From: Cylicocyclus nassatus
Taxonomy: Eukaryota > Nematoda > Chromadorea > Rhabditida > Strongylidae
Assembly (NCBI GenBank): GCA_958299035.1
Contig: CATQJL010000112.1
Coordinates: 16,096,880-16,160,879 of the forward strand
DNA: 64,000 nt
Direction of reading: 5' to 3'
The notes under the pieces are model-generated. The model was not told the DNA's origin. It saw nothing but the letters and a program-made list of their open reading frames with translations, and made no database searches. The translations under genes were made by a program, and so were the position numbers. Below are positions 1-11,286 of the stretch, piece after piece; position 1 is the stretch's first letter, and each line of letters starts with the position of its first letter.

Positions 1-133
1 CTGCCACGCGAAATGATTACGATATTTGTCATCAGCGGCTCAAATAACCTCCATATACCGAGTTTGAGCAAGATCCGTCACAAAAATATTTTGAGGCCCG
101 GATAGCCGAATAGCGCCATCAGTTTTAATTAGG

Positions 134-1065
134 CTGTCAAGAAAATAATGTCGTTTTTTATTTGCTTGTTTTAACAGTGCAAGACTCAACCCAACAAAAG
201 GTAATGGGTACTGTTCGATAGAGCAAAGCAAGCTCTACAAGATGGCATTCATGATTTTCCGTCAAGCTCGATCCACGGAGAGTTCGAACTCAAAATCTAA
301 AGATTTCTAAACGCCCAAAAAATCGAAAAAAATCGGATTTTTGTCCAAATAATTTCTACGGAACTCTCACTCGCTCCCGTCATTACTTTCGATATCTGAT
401 ATCCATATGTGCGATTGCTGTATTTTCTCTTTAACTAGGAACTGAGAAAACGAAAATTTCTCTGTTTTTCTTAAAGCAATACTGAGACCTTTTCAATATG
501 TAGTTCTATACTACAAGCCTACGTAAGCATAATTGCAGCTTTTCAGCCCATTCCAAGCGGTACTTTTCGAAAAATATCGGATTCATATTTTTCCTTTTCA
601 GTGTCAGTGCTAAAATCGACATTTCTCGAAAAGTACCGCTCGAAATAGGCTGAAAAGCTACGGTTATGCTTACGTAGGCTTGTAGTATAGAACTACATAT
701 GCAAAAACGGCTCAGCATTGCGTTGAGAAAATCACGGAAATTTTCGTTTTCTCAGTTTCTAGTCAAGTAAAAAATACAGCAATCGCACATATGGATATCA
801 GATATCGAAAGCAATGACGGGAGAGAGTGAGAGTTCCGTAGAAATTATTTGGACAAAGACTGATTTTTTTCGATTTTTGGGCATTTGGAAATTTTTGGAT
901 TTTAAGTTCGAACTCTCCGTTTATCGAGCTTGGCGCAAAATCGTGAATGCCATCTTATAAAGCTTGCTTTGCTCTATCGAACAGTACCCCTTACCCTTTG
1001 TTGGTTGAGTATGTTTGCTTTGTTGAATCAAGCAAATAAAAAACGACATTATTTTTCTGACAACT
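134..1065. repeat. Long foldback (palindromic) element
   Basis: Two inverted arms of about 440 bp face each other around a short centre near 575-615. The left arm (134-575) and right arm (615-1065) share many blocks, for example GTTCGATAGAGCAAA/TTTGCTCTATCGAAC at 210-225 and 967-985, and ATATGGATATCAGATATCGA near 790-808 against its complement near 391-410. No coding capacity is visible. It is a non-autonomous foldback or MITE; I could not see a clean target duplication. Bases 1-133 hold nothing I recognise. Confidence 0.75.
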
Positions 1066-1526
1066 TAATAGAATTACCCTTACTTTTATCGATTTTACTG
1101 TTTTTTTTTGCAAAGTTTGAGCTACGGGGCTGGGGGATGGCGAGGGAGATAGGAATACATACTAAATAATAGCTACTAAATCCAGTAATAATACTTGATA
1201 CAAACAAAAGGAGTCCCCAAGATAAAAACACCGTTTGCTTCTAGCAGGTTTAACCTTTTCGTACTTTGAATACGAATTTTCTGGATAGAACATGATTCGT
1301 AGACATTTCTTCCCATGCACAACATACTGATCGCAAACAATAATCAAAATTCAGACTTTGCAAATATTCTAAAAACGTTTACACAAATTCTTGAATAACG
1401 AAACAGTCAATCCTAATCAGTTCAGTTGCTGTCATCTAGATTTTGGAATACATTCGGACACTAACACTTACATTTGGCTATAAAGTAAAACTGAAACTTC
1501 TCAGAATCAAGTATTTTTGTATGCTA
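1066..1526. other. Intergenic/intronic stretch with a repeat scrap
   Basis: No gene is visible. At 1085-1150 there is a short inverted scrap of the ATCGATAAAATCGAT / CCCAGCCCCGTAG tandem unit that is better developed at 1668-2130. The remainder is AT-rich and unrecognised. Confidence 0.5.
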
Positions 1527-2253
1527 CTAGCTGGCTTACCCGGCTCCGCCCGGCACTGTCAAAACACTGTAGTAAAGGTCCCATGCCTATCTCTGTACTG
1601 CCTTTCCCTGCGCCCGCTTCTACACTTCATTTCCCTTTCCCTGTGTTGTTTTCGAAATCACCATGCCCACTTACCCCTCTGTACCAACTCCCAGCCCTTC
1701 AGCTCAAATTTGAAAAAATCGATAAGTCGATAAAAGTAATAGGTAGTACCAAAAACTAATATTGTATTCGTAATCAGCATGCTCGATTACCCCTCTGTGC
1801 AAACTCCCAGCACGTAGGCTCAAACATATCAAGAAATCAATAAAATCGATAAAAGTAATCAATAATTCTTAAAACTGATATATATTCGGAATTCCCATGC
1901 TCACTTACCCCCCCCCCCTCCTGTGCCTACTCCCAGCCCCGTAGGCTCAAACTTTTCAGAAAATCGATAAAATCGATAAAGGTAATAGATAATTCTGAAA
2001 ACTAACATTGTACTCGTAATCAGCATGCTCGAATACCCCCCTATGCCAACTCCCAGCCCCGTAGGTAAACTGCGAAAAATCGATAAAAATCGATAAAATC
2101 GATATCGATCGATAATGAAAAGTAGCCTATGACACCCGCTCCTCCCCAAAGTGTATGTGCGCCAAGTTTGGTCCGGATCGGTTCAGAAATGGAATTTTCT
2201 ATTCGGACCATACGTACAGACAAACAGACAAACAGACGTTCAGCTTCATATAT
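1527..2253 (+). repeat. Dispersed element copy (a): CTAGCTGGCTTACCC head, internal tandem array, CAGACA tail
   Basis: The copy starts with CTAGCTGGCTTACCCGGCT, carries about four ~120-bp tandem units (each with an ATCGATAAAATCGAT motif and CCCAGCCCCGTAG), and ends with GTGTATGTGCGCCAAGTTTG, a CAGACA-rich stretch and ATATATAAGATG at about 2250. Head and tail recur at 4148-4975 and 28882-29183, which defines the family. The defined head and simple 3' tail suggest a SINE- or LINE-tail-like non-autonomous element, but I cannot assign a superfamily. Confidence 0.7.
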
Positions 2254-2299
2254 AAGATGATGCGTCTCGCCGAGCTGAATCGGACTGTGTCCTCGGATT

Positions 2300-2455
2300 C
2301 AGAATTCGTCCATTCTGAAGCGAGATATGGCTATGACGATCATTCCGGCGCACTGCGGCGGAGTGTGGCGCACTCTGCCGCACTCCGGCGCACTCTGCCA
2401 CACTCCGGCGCACTGCGGCGGAGTGTGGCGGAGTGCGCCGCATTCCGGTGACTTT
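2300..2455. repeat. GC-rich minisatellite of CGGAGTG/CACTCCG words
   Basis: About 110 bp (2340-2447) is built almost wholly of the word CGGAGTG, its complement CACTCCG and CGCACTGCGG, in both orientations, so the strand can fold into many alternative hairpins. It abuts the tail of the repeat copy that ends near 2253. It is sharply more GC-rich than its surroundings. Confidence 0.7.
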
Positions 2456-2659
2456 TTTGACAATTTATGAGCGGTATTGTACTTATGTTGAAGCGCCGAT
2501 ATCTCAGTCTAGATAATTTCTATGAACATAGTGAGGCGTGCATAATGTAGACAATTTTACATACAATAGCTGATTTTTTGAAAATGCCATCATTCGCTCT
2601 TGAATTCTGGCCAGAAAATTGAATGTAACTAATTCCTGGTTTTGAGTGCGGTCGTTTTC
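2456..2659. other. Unrecognised AT-rich spacer
   Basis: Nothing recognised between the GC-rich minisatellite and the following foldback element. Confidence 0.4.
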
Positions 2660-4090
2660 TGTATACTTCTACCAAATGAAGCTAAAAGTCCGTTTCAACC
2701 ATTACTAGATAGAGCATGAAAAGAGCCTCTTAATAGTAGCTAACAAAGGAATGGTCAGAAGTCGAAGTGCCCAATTTAAGCAAGCTGCCTAGCATTCGTT
2801 GCAGGATTCAACGCTGATTTTGTATCTGTATTTCATATTTGCTCAGCGCCTATGTGGGCGAAATTATAAGCCGTTAAAGGCCGTTCGCTTAGAGATTGTG
2901 CATGAAGCGCAAATTTGGCTGTGCTGTATGCAGCTAGGTTACTTTATACTCCCAAAGGCAGCGTCCAGGCAGTTTTGGACATATGCGGATCTCATGTTTT
3001 CATAAATTCACTTAGAATCATTGCTCACCCTGGCTTACTGGTCTGGTGAAGTCAAAAAGTATAGCCACCATCAAACCTTGGCTATTTGATAATCAAAATC
3101 ATTTTGCTGGCAAAAGGGGGCATGGGTCCACCTTCATGGATCAAATTATTCTATTCTGATAATTATAATCATGGAGCAGTCAAATACCAAGCCTTCATCA
3201 CACTTTTATCCAGATTGGACCCAAATTTCGTGATGCCATGTTGTTGCGGTTAAAGTATGTCGATCTTTCTTGATGTTTTGACGTTCTTCTTCCTACCATT
3301 TCTATTCCAACGTCTTTTTTCTACTCTACTGGATTTTTTGTTTTTATAGTCTACACTTAATGCATTATAATTGAAATGGCGCACTTATGTGCAATAAATA
3401 TCAAATATCAAATGTGACCCTTTTAGGGCCCTAATTAAAATTTTATAACCCTAATTAAAATACGACCCCAGCGGCAGCTCATATGGTGTACAAACGGCTG
3501 AGATATTCGCCCTCAAACTGGACCCCAGGATCGTATTTCGCATGAATTCATGGCGAGACACACCAGCTTCGCGCGAGAGCCCACTTGTCGCGCCATGAAT
3601 GCATGCGAAAAACGATCATGGGGCCCAGTGGGGGTGGATATCTCAGCCATGGGTACACCATATGAGCTGCAACTTGCGCTCTGTCCTAGTTGGGGCCCCA
3701 AAATTACTTTACACATAAAATCCCCATATGTCCACAACTGCCTGGACGCTGCCTTCCAAGCCTAAAAGTGTACTGAAAGAATGTGCTCAATCTCTCTGTG
3801 CTCAATGCTCAAGTGTACTCAACAATGTGCTCAATTTCATTTTTTTGTGGGATGTTTTCGCAATAAAAGTGCTTATAACTTCGTCCACAAAGGCGCTAAG
3901 CAAATATAGAGTACAGATCCGAAATCAGCGTTGAATGCTGCATCGAATGGCAGGCAGCTTGTGCTTGGATTGGCTTTCGACTTCTGACCATTCCTTTGTT
4001 AGCTACTATTAAGAGGCTTCATGCTCTATCTAGTAATGGTTGAAACGGACTTTTAGCTTCATTTGTTAGAAGTATACACAAAACTTGTTT
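2660..4090. mobile_element. Foldback/TIR element, about 1.4 kb
   Basis: The outer inverted arms are about 2660-2835 and 3905-4085 (shared blocks include CTAGATAGAGCATGAAAAG, GTCCGTTTCAACC and GGAATGGTCAGAAGT). Inside lie two more inverted pairs: GGCAGCGTCCAGGCAGTT (2955) with its complement (3738), and CAGCTCATATGGTGTAC (3476) with its complement (3653), around a centre near 3575. The nested symmetry and lack of a transposase point to a non-autonomous DNA transposon. A related element with the same GGAATGGTCAGAA end and GGCAGCGTCC block lies at 40314-41184. Confidence 0.7.
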
Positions 4091-4147
4091 TGAAACAAGG
4101 CCTAGAAAAAGCTCACTATTCCTACACCGACCGAATCATATAGAACA

Positions 4148-4975
4148 CTAGCTGGCTTACCCGGCTCCGCCGTATCCGGACCAAACTTGGCACACATACA
4201 CTTTTGGCCCCGGCGGGTGTCACAGTCCACTTTTCGTTATCGATCGATGTCGATTTTACCGTTTTTTATCGATTTTTTTGCAGAGTTCACCTACAGGGCT
4301 AGGAGTTGGCACAGGGGGGGGGAAGTGAGCATGGGGATTCCGAACACAATATTAGTTTTCAGAATTATCGATTACTTTTATTGATTTTATCGATTTTTTG
4401 TAAATTTTGACATGCGAGGCTGGGAGTTTGCACAGGGGGTAATCGAGCATGCAGATTACGAATACAATATTAGTTTTCAAGATCGTCCATTACTTTTATC
4501 GATTTTATCGATTTTTTGAAAATTTGAGCTAGGGGGCTGGAATTTGGCACAGGGGTGTAATCGAGCATGCTGATCACCCCCCCCCCCCTTGGGGATGATC
4601 TGCATGCTCGATTACCCCCCTGTGCCAACTCCCAGCCCCGTAGCTCAAACTTTGCAAAAAAATCGATAAAATCGATAAAAGTAATCGATAATCCTGAAAA
4701 CCAATATTGTATTCGGAATCCCCATGCTCGATTACCCCCCTGTGCCAACTCCCAGCCCCGTAGGTGAACTCAGCAAAGAAATCGATAGAAATCGATAAAA
4801 TCGATATCGATCGATGACGAAAAGTAGCCTATGACACCCGCCGGGGCCCGTAGTGTATGTGTGCCAAGTTTGGTCCGGATCGGTTCAGAAATGGAATTTT
4901 CTATTCGGAACATACGTACAGACAGACAGACAGACAGACATACATACAGACATTCAGCTTTATATATAAGATAAC
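4148..4975 (+). repeat. Dispersed element copy (b), internally palindromic
   Basis: The head CTAGCTGGCTTACCC is followed at once by an inverted copy of the family tail (TATCCGGACCAAACTTGGC at 4173), then reversed tandem units, a centre near 4575-4600 with a long C run, forward tandem units, and the normal tail with CAGACAGACAGA repeats and ATATATAAGAT at about 4970. The copy is thus a large imperfect palindrome with arms near 350 bp, unlike the simple arrangement of copy (a). Confidence 0.7.
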
Positions 4976-5296
4976 TAGGCCTGTGGATTTACACTATACA
5001 CTACTAGCTGAGAGTCTATCTCAACTATCTTTTCACTTTCTTTTTCTTTTCTTCCCTTGCTTTTTCGTATGCTTACAATCTTCTTTACTACTGATGAGTT
5101 CCGAGATGATCGTATTCCCACCTTTTCCGTGTAGTGAGCAGGAACGAAACGGAAATTAGTTATCTCATGTTGCTTTATATTATGCCTGATAAAGCTAATA
5201 TGAATTTCGTTGATACGAATGCAAAAAACAGTGTGTTAGTCGATTTTTCTTTGAATTATTCAAAGTATGGTAAAGACATTGTGCTCAAACATATAC
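4976..5296. other. Unrecognised stretch upstream of kinase A exons
   Basis: No supported gene. A hammerhead-like core at 5091-5150 was examined and rejected. The stretch 5170-5304 continues after the MITE at 5677, so it is one old sequence interrupted by that insertion. Confidence 0.4.
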
Positions 5297-5304
5297 CCGG
5301 AAAT

Positions 5305-5676
5305 CAGTGGCGTACCCAGGATTTCGGCTCGGGGGAGGGCGCGACAAAAAATTTTTTTCTAATGAAGGTGCGTGGCGTTAGCCACGCACTCCGAAAAAAA
5401 TTTTGGGGTGCTTCTCAAAATTTTTGCGGGTCCCCAACCCCTAAAATCTGGAAAAAGGGTGGCGTCAGCCACGCCCCCAAAAAAATTTTTTACAAGGCTA
5501 ATTTGTATTTTTGAAAATTTTCAAAAATTATTTTAATTATTTACAAGTAAAGACAAGTCCTTTGCACATTTTTATAACACATTTAAGTAACTTTCAAAAT
5601 TTTCGCGACCCATTCTCGGGGGGGGGGGGGGTTGGGGGGCGCGCCCCCCCCCCCACCCCCTCTCGGTACGCCACTG
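5305..5676. mobile_element. hAT-type MITE with 8-bp target duplication
   Basis: The termini are CAGTGGCGTACCC at 5305 and GGTACGCCACTG ending at 5676. The 8-bp direct repeat CCGGAAAT flanks it at 5297-5304 and 5677-5684. CAGTGGCG termini with 8-bp duplications are typical of hAT-superfamily non-autonomous elements. The 372-bp interior contains two GTGGCGTYAGCCACGC hairpins and long G and C runs and has no transposase. The insertion is upstream of the first visible exon of kinase A. Confidence 0.88.
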
Positions 5677-5971
5677 CCGGAAATGTGTGCCTTCATTCAT
5701 TTCATCTACATTTTCCTTGAAACGCCTCCATTATCTCAACTCCAATACCCACCTTAATGTAATAGAAACATTTTGTGAAATTTTACCACATCAATTCGGG
5801 TAAAGGAACGAAAGCCGCAAGTTTGAGCCCCCTTTCGCGGCTAACTGGTCCTTTCGCAACGTTGTTGCATGTCCCAGGACCAGCAGTCCGCGCAGGCGAC
5901 CGAAGCTGGCGGCTTTCGCTCCCCTACTCCATCAATTCGGTCCAACATACGGCCTTTTAATTTTTCTTCAG
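5677..5971. other. Probable intron upstream of kinase A
   Basis: No coding signal until the acceptor TTCTTCAG at 5964-5971. At 5800-5935 there is a GC-richer patch with inverted GAAAGCCGC blocks (5811 and 5911) that I cannot assign. Confidence 0.4.
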
Positions 5972-6334
5972 TCTTCTTCTTTGCAATGGTTATCACATCC
6001 TGAAGGTCTGTGATTTTGGTACTTACACTACTTTGCATGAATCAATGACGATGGAAAAGGGAACACTTATTACAATGGCTCCTGAAGTTATTCGAGCTTC
6101 CAAATACTACGATGAAAAGTGTGACATTTACAGTTTTGGCATCATCATGTGGCAAATTATCGCTAGGCGGTTCGTTTTTTGCAACAGATGTATGATAATG
6201 CTAACTATCATTATCTCTTTCAGGCTTTCTCCGTATCAACAGGAACGTTATTATGTGATTTTAAATGTGGCGGAAAACATACTGCGACCACCGGAACTTT
6301 CTTGTGATCCTCTGCTTTCACGATTTTACAAAGC
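5972..6334 (+). CDS. TAK1-like protein kinase, paralogue A, activation-loop and C-lobe exons (partial gene)
   Basis: Two exons are supported: 5972-6169 and 6224-6334, with acceptors TTCTTCAG and CTTTCAG and donors GTTCGT and GTATGT. They read LLLCN..LKVCDFGTY, then MAPEVI and CDIYSFGIIMWQIIARR, then SPYQ and LRPPELSCDPLLSRFYK. DFG and APE motifs are present, so the activation segment is intact. The exon lengths 198 and 111 match 198 and 114 in paralogue B, with identical phases. In B the exons before this one carry the N-lobe; I find no counterpart in bases 1-5971, so the 5' end of gene A is outside the window or lost. The family is MAP3K7/TAK1-like (C. elegans MOM-4 is the known relative), acting in the cytoplasm in stress and Wnt-related signalling. 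The next exon is 9.5 kb downstream. Confidence 0.88.
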
Positions 6335-6644
6335 GTATGTGTCCACTTCTTACTACCAATTTGGATATTTTCTCGATTATTTGCGAGTCATCCTTTTCTC
6401 GCTTATTGACTAGCCTCTTTCTGGAAAGAAAACAGAGGGGAGCTATTAAGATTTGTGAAAGCTTACACTATCTAATCCTATGTATCTTGCTTCGCGATAC
6501 TGATGGTGTCGTGGTGTTGCCCGAAGCACCTGAGTCGCGATGTTTTCGCAATACCAGCAAGAAAAAACCTTTTGCGATTTTCAAGAGAAAGAAATCAAGA
6601 GAGAATATTGCTTGAAGGCACCGTCCACCTAAGCTAAGGATCTT

Positions 6645-6850
6645 GAGCTATTGGCAGCATACGATAGTAAGACCCGTTATTAAGCTAACGCTCAAGTTGC
6701 GTCGCAGAATGTCGCTACGAAGAGAAAATTACCGCGGAGTAACGAAGAGGCACAAGGACCCATAGACGGCACCGCCCCTTCTCCGTCCAGTAATGCCCGC
6801 CCATCCGTGCTCGTCCATCCAACCACCGTTCGGAGTACCCTCCCGCGGGG
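6645..6850 (+). pseudogene. Degenerate fragment of an unidentified coding repeat
   Basis: Reading + gives ELLAAYDSK..., then a stop, then ANAQVASQNVAT and NEEAQGP..GTAP. The same peptide pattern, better preserved, is encoded on the opposite strand at 14521-14740 (ELLAAYDSRVPYQANARVAA). Codon-level similarity between diverged copies suggests descent from a protein-coding mobile element. I do not recognise the family. This copy has at least one in-frame stop. Confidence 0.4.
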
Positions 6851-7074
6851 TTGCCGAAACAGGGGTTGTTCTTTGTGGTTTCTCAACTGCATTATCAAAA
6901 TCAGGGACATGGAAAGGCCCTGGAACTACAAAGATGGAAGTCGAAAGTCTGGGTGGAAGCCTTTATGCTTTGAGAGGAAGCGAGAAAAGCAGGCTTATTG
7001 CAACACAAGACATCATGTAAGGTACCAATCAAGCATGCTGCAATACATGAAGAAATCAAAAAACCTTCGAACTT

Positions 7075-7476
7075 CAAAGGCAGTGTAACAAATTTGGGTC
7101 TATAAATTTTTGCGAATCGCGAGTCTCGACCCTCTACAGGTTCTTCGCACGGAAACTCCAAAATCTCCGTTTTCGAAGGCCCCATAGAAGCAGCTCAGAC
7201 GAGCTGTCCCGATCTTAGTGGCCGCAGGGGCGAACGCAAGAACGAGGGTGTTGTCTAGATAGATTTATTGAAACTTGATGGGAAAAGCACAATTCGTCCA
7301 GCGCCTGCTAAAGGCGGCAGACTTGAGCGCAATCTTGATCTAAAAGAGGACTTATCGATTGGGATTTGGACATCTCCTGATAAGGGGAGCCCCTGATGCC
7401 CCTAATGCCCCTAACGCCACTAATCTGTAAAAATCCATAGAGCTCGAACCTGGTGAGACACTGCCTTCAGGACTCC
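7075..7476. mobile_element. MITE with AAGGCAGTG / CACTGCCTT ends
   Basis: The left end AAAGGCAGTGTAAC (7075) and right end GGTGAGACACTGCCTT (7453-7467) are inverted and match the ends of a better preserved copy at 61130-61545, which has TTAA duplications. The interior has no coding capacity. Flanks here are degenerate (TCAA/TCAG). Confidence 0.55.
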
Positions 7477-7639
7477 TTCTACGGTAAGTAGTGTCAGTAC
7501 AAATGGAACCCTCTTTCTCAATCTCCCTTTATACATCCAATGCACTCCCTTTCTACCATCTGCGCACGAGCGCGCTGCTTGAGCACTTGCGAAACAAGCA
7601 ACTGGTAACCATTACAAGAGAACAGTCGGTCCGTGGCCT

Positions 7640-7760
7640 TTTGAGATGAGATGTATACCATTCACACTCGACATGGAACGCCGATTCAAAATTTGATTCC
7701 CCTTTCTGCTGATCGTTTTTCTGAAAGAAGTTATGAGATATCATCGCGCCGCCAAGTGAT
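7640..7760 (+). repeat. Leader fragment of the tRNA-like dispersed repeat
   Basis: GTCCGTGGCCTTTTGAGATG, CATGGAACGCCGATTC and TTTCTGAAAGAAGTTATGA in this order match the leader of the fuller copy at 20590-20830. The tRNA-like part is missing. Confidence 0.5.
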
Positions 7761-8184
7761 ATACGATCGGAGTGCTAATAACGCCATTACGCTGTGGTAG
7801 TTACTGCGATAACTCACATAATGATGAAGGCGTAGATTGTCCTCCTTTTCCGTTTTTTTTTGAGTTTGCATTGTCTCAATCAAACTTCTTTTCAAAAGTT
7901 AGACATTCCCAAGGTAAATGCATGACTTTACTCTTAAAATATAAAAAATTAAGAAATGAATACTATTTGCGCTAAAATGCATCAATTTATCATAATTCGA
8001 GTAAATTTTGAACAAAATAATCAAGCCTCAACAAGTGACTTTGAGCATTCCGACTGATTTCAAATCCCATTACAATATATTTTTCGAATGAATTGCTGGA
8101 TCAGTGCGAGGAAGCCAACTGCGCAATCATTTTGCCTTGGGTTTCTATGACGTGGCTCCTATTAACATTAATATAGGAACTCAG

Positions 8185-8300
8185 ACAAAAATTCGGCTGA
8201 GCGGCCCGCGAACCGAGCTGTCTTGCCAAGTGGGCACATATACGGATAAGTGCCGACTTGCCGGACCGGCGGAGCGCGAGCGGCAGGCATGAAAGATGCC
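8185..8300. repeat. GC-rich patch sharing a block with 12790-12945
   Basis: The block GACAAAAATTCGGCTGAGCG (8188) reappears inverted near 12910-12937 (GCTCAGCCGACATTTTGTC). Both patches are GC-rich within AT-rich DNA. This is probably one dispersed element family; ends are not clear. Confidence 0.35.
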
Positions 8301-8919
8301 GCACATGTCCGGACATGCGGCCGCTCGTGCTCAAAGAAGGTAATTCAATTCCGAGGCCGCCAAGACAAGTAAAGGTCCCGGAGCGAATTCGAGGAGCACA
8401 AGAGTTACGCGTTCGATTTGCAAGAAGTTCTTCTTAACTTTTATCGAGTTTTTCAAGATCTCCTTCGCATCGTTATTCTTTTCTGAATCTCTTCTCCTCA
8501 TGTTTGAAAACTTTGATAAATGTTTTATATTGCGTGGTTTCTATAAAACTTTCGTCATTGTGGGTGCATTTCCATTGGAAGTAAGTATAAGTAGTATAGT
8601 AAGTATATGCAAGTAACAGTACTGCTTAATTCCAGGGCATCACGCTTATACACTCGATTGGTCAGCTTATTCTTGAATCTGGTCACTACGCGCTTAGGAG
8701 CCACCGACTTATTGATATTTTTCATCAGCTTAGTTTCAGTGCTTTTTCACGTGATAGAACCAAAAAGTAAAAATGCGGATCTTGCCAGAGCTTCCAGAAG
8801 GATTATTCAGGAAACTGGAACAAATATCATAATGACCTTGCTTGACAGCGTCACTGAGGTTATGTTATACGACCAACCCAAATCTGCGCTAATCTATTCT
8901 ATGGGGGTTTTCAGCATGC

Positions 8920-10266
8920 AAAAAAAATTTCGAAAATTAAATATTTCGAAGATTCGACTATCAAATATTATTCGAAAATTGAAAACTTCGAATACTCGCC
9001 TTTCAAATATCATTCGAAGATTGGAAATTTCGATTATTCGACTATCGAATATTAATCGAAAATCGAAGATTTCGAATATTCGACTATCGAAACATTATTC
9101 AAAAATGGAAGTCTTCGAATCGAATAATATTCAAATATCGAATATCATCTGTTATTCGAATTTCGAATATTATCCTGTTCTCGAATATTATTTGATTTTC
9201 GAATATCGTCAAGTTCCGCATACTATTCGAATAATTTATTTCAGTCAGACTGCATACGAGAACCAAAACATCTAAGAATAAGTTGTTTCATGTATATATC
9301 AAAAACTGAGACTTTTCATGTTACAGTTTACGATGAAAAACGGTTTAGTGGTGACGTGAAGAGACTTAGAAACATAAAAGCGTACTCCTGTGACGGTTGT
9401 GAAGAGATTTTTCGAACTTTGAGGAAGTTTATATGTTCTCATTGAGACTCTGGATTGATATACAGGATGATAAAGTATATAGACAATATTTGATCGTTAA
9501 TTTTTTTCCCACATCTTTTGCCGAACTTAGTTACTATTCTGTAGTTCTGATTCAGTTTGGAAAAGTATGAAGCAACTCATTGAGAGCGTTTCACTGCTGT
9601 AAGATTACCTTGGATAAACTGAAGAGGATTTTGGAATTGTGGGGCCATATTATGCCTGCGAAAGTAAATAAAAAAAACCACAATCGCATACATTGGGCTA
9701 TTCAAGGTTACTGAGAATTAGTGCTTTGTAAGTTATGTCAGGTACGGTGTAACAAATTTTTTAATGTTTCTCAAAATGTGACTGCACATCAAAAAAGATC
9801 GAAAGATTCGTAAAAAGTTGTTAAACGAAATCAGCTCATGTAAAAACACTGTCAAAAGAATTTTGAGATTTTTTAGGAGTTGTGTAGTGAAGTCAACATA
9901 CGTGAAAACGCTGTTAAAAAAATTTTTAGATTTTTGGGAAGTTCTTTCAAGCGGCTGATTCCCTAGTGGCTCTATGTGCTACAAGTTCTGTAAACCCGCA
10001 ATAAGAGCAAGGGTGATCCCTGTTTTTCTTGCAGATGTAAGCCGGAGCGAGCTCTACGGAATGGCACCCCAAAGATTGGCAAAAGTCATTGTGTGAAGAG
10101 AGCTATTAGCGATCAAAAAAGTGAAGATGCCTTTGAGACATTCTGTATATGCTATAAATATCGAATTCTTAAATATTTGATGCTCAGCGAATTTTCGCAT
10201 GGGCAGTGCTCATCGAATATTTGATGAACGTCGAATTGATTATTATCAAATATTCGACTTTCGAGT
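8920..10266. repeat. TTCGAATATTCG-rich repeat block, copy A
   Basis: A tandem, self-complementary AT-rich array (8930-9240, TTCGAATATTCG-type words) is followed by about 220 bp of ordinary sequence, a nested CAGGG-ended MITE (9463-10145) and a second short array (10147-10266). The same order recurs in copy B. The long reading frame across the array is a by-product of the repeat. Confidence 0.65.
9463..10145. mobile_element. CAGGG-type MITE, degenerate copy, TA-flanked
   Basis: The left end TACAGGATGATAAAGTAT (9461) and right end GAGACATTCTGTA (ending 10147) correspond to the intact family member at 37929-38601. The internal text TTTGATCGTTAAT followed by CCCACATCTTTTG is shared with it. TA flanks both sides, as expected for a Tc1/mariner-type non-autonomous element. 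Confidence 0.6.
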
Positions 10267-10268
10267 TA

Positions 10269-11285
10269 TTAGGTCGTTTCAAAAGTAATTTCGCTTTTTT
10301 CAAACGGGCACCACATTTGATGGAACAAAGGTTTCTGAGAGATCTTGGAGGCATTCGATGCAGAATTTCATTCTCTTTCTAATGGTTATGAAAATGTTGC
10401 AAAACAATCAATGAGCTTTCAGAAAATAACCAAAACCTGCAATCCGTGCTTTTTGAAATAGTCAAGTTTCACAATTTTTTAAAACTTTCGCATCAATCCT
10501 CAGAAGAATTTCAAGTAACTGTTCGATAGAGCAAACCATATAAAATGCGGAACTACTTTTTTATCCTTTCCATAGCTTGTCATACATTTTTGACAGAATT
10601 TTAACTGATGCTACCGATTTTCATACTTGGGCAGCTAAATCCTCGTAGAACATCAAAGGAAGAGCAGCTCGGCCACTATTCGACGCAGCATCTTCATCTT
10701 TTTAACAGGTGGTTTTTGTTTCCGATTCGTTTAGTTTTCGGGAATAAAATCATCACAATTCATTTTTTAAGGAGCCTCATGCTGTACCTGAAAATCACGG
10801 AATTTGATATTTCGAACCCGTAAACCCTCACTTGCTTTGTGAAGTTAGTGCTAACTCATAGTACACTCTAGGTAGTCTCAAATTCCGAAAAATTATGATG
10901 TTTGCTGCGATTGTGGCTAAGGTGAGCCTGCCAAATCCGATGGTTCTGTTAAAAAATATATTAAAAAATTAAAGCGAGCTACGAGAAAGAGAAAAAAGTA
11001 GTACTGTATTCTATGAGGTTTACTCTATCGGATCGTTACTTGAACTCCTTCTGAGGATTGATATGAAAGTTTTAAAAAATTGTGAAACTTGACCATCTCA
11101 AAAAGCATGGGTCGCAAGTTTTGGTTATTTTCTGAAAGTTCATTGATTGTTTTGCAACAATTTCATAACCGTTAGAAAGAGAATGAAATTCTACATCGAA
11201 TGCCTCCAAGATCCCTTGGAAGCCTTTGTTCCATCAAATGTGGCGCCCGTTTGAAAAAAGCGAAATTACTTTTGAAACGACCTAA
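10269..11285. mobile_element. Mariner-type palindromic MITE
   Basis: The termini are TTAGGTCGTTTCAAAAGTAA at 10269 and its complement ending at 11285, each flanked by TA (10267-10268 and 11286-11287). The arms are inverted for several hundred bases. TTAGGT...AAAAGTAAT ends are characteristic of mariner elements. No transposase remains. The element sits exactly between the two TTCGAA-rich blocks. Confidence 0.85.
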
Positions 11286-11286
11286 T

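Noticed and set aside
5081..5162. Hammerhead-like core: CTGATGA at 5091, stem GTTCC/GGAAC, then GAAAC at 5146
   Set aside because: Core and stem II match, but the loop is 38 bases, no stem III with a U before the cleavage base can be drawn, and stem I does not close. It is in no repeat with a second copy.
6265..6615. 116-codon frame overlapping kinase A exon 2
   Set aside because: It is in a different frame from the kinase and continues into the intron; the kinase frame is supported by paralogue B.
8607..9275. 222-codon open frame
   Set aside because: Most of it runs through TTCGAATATTCG tandem words; the product is a low-complexity repeat with no domain.
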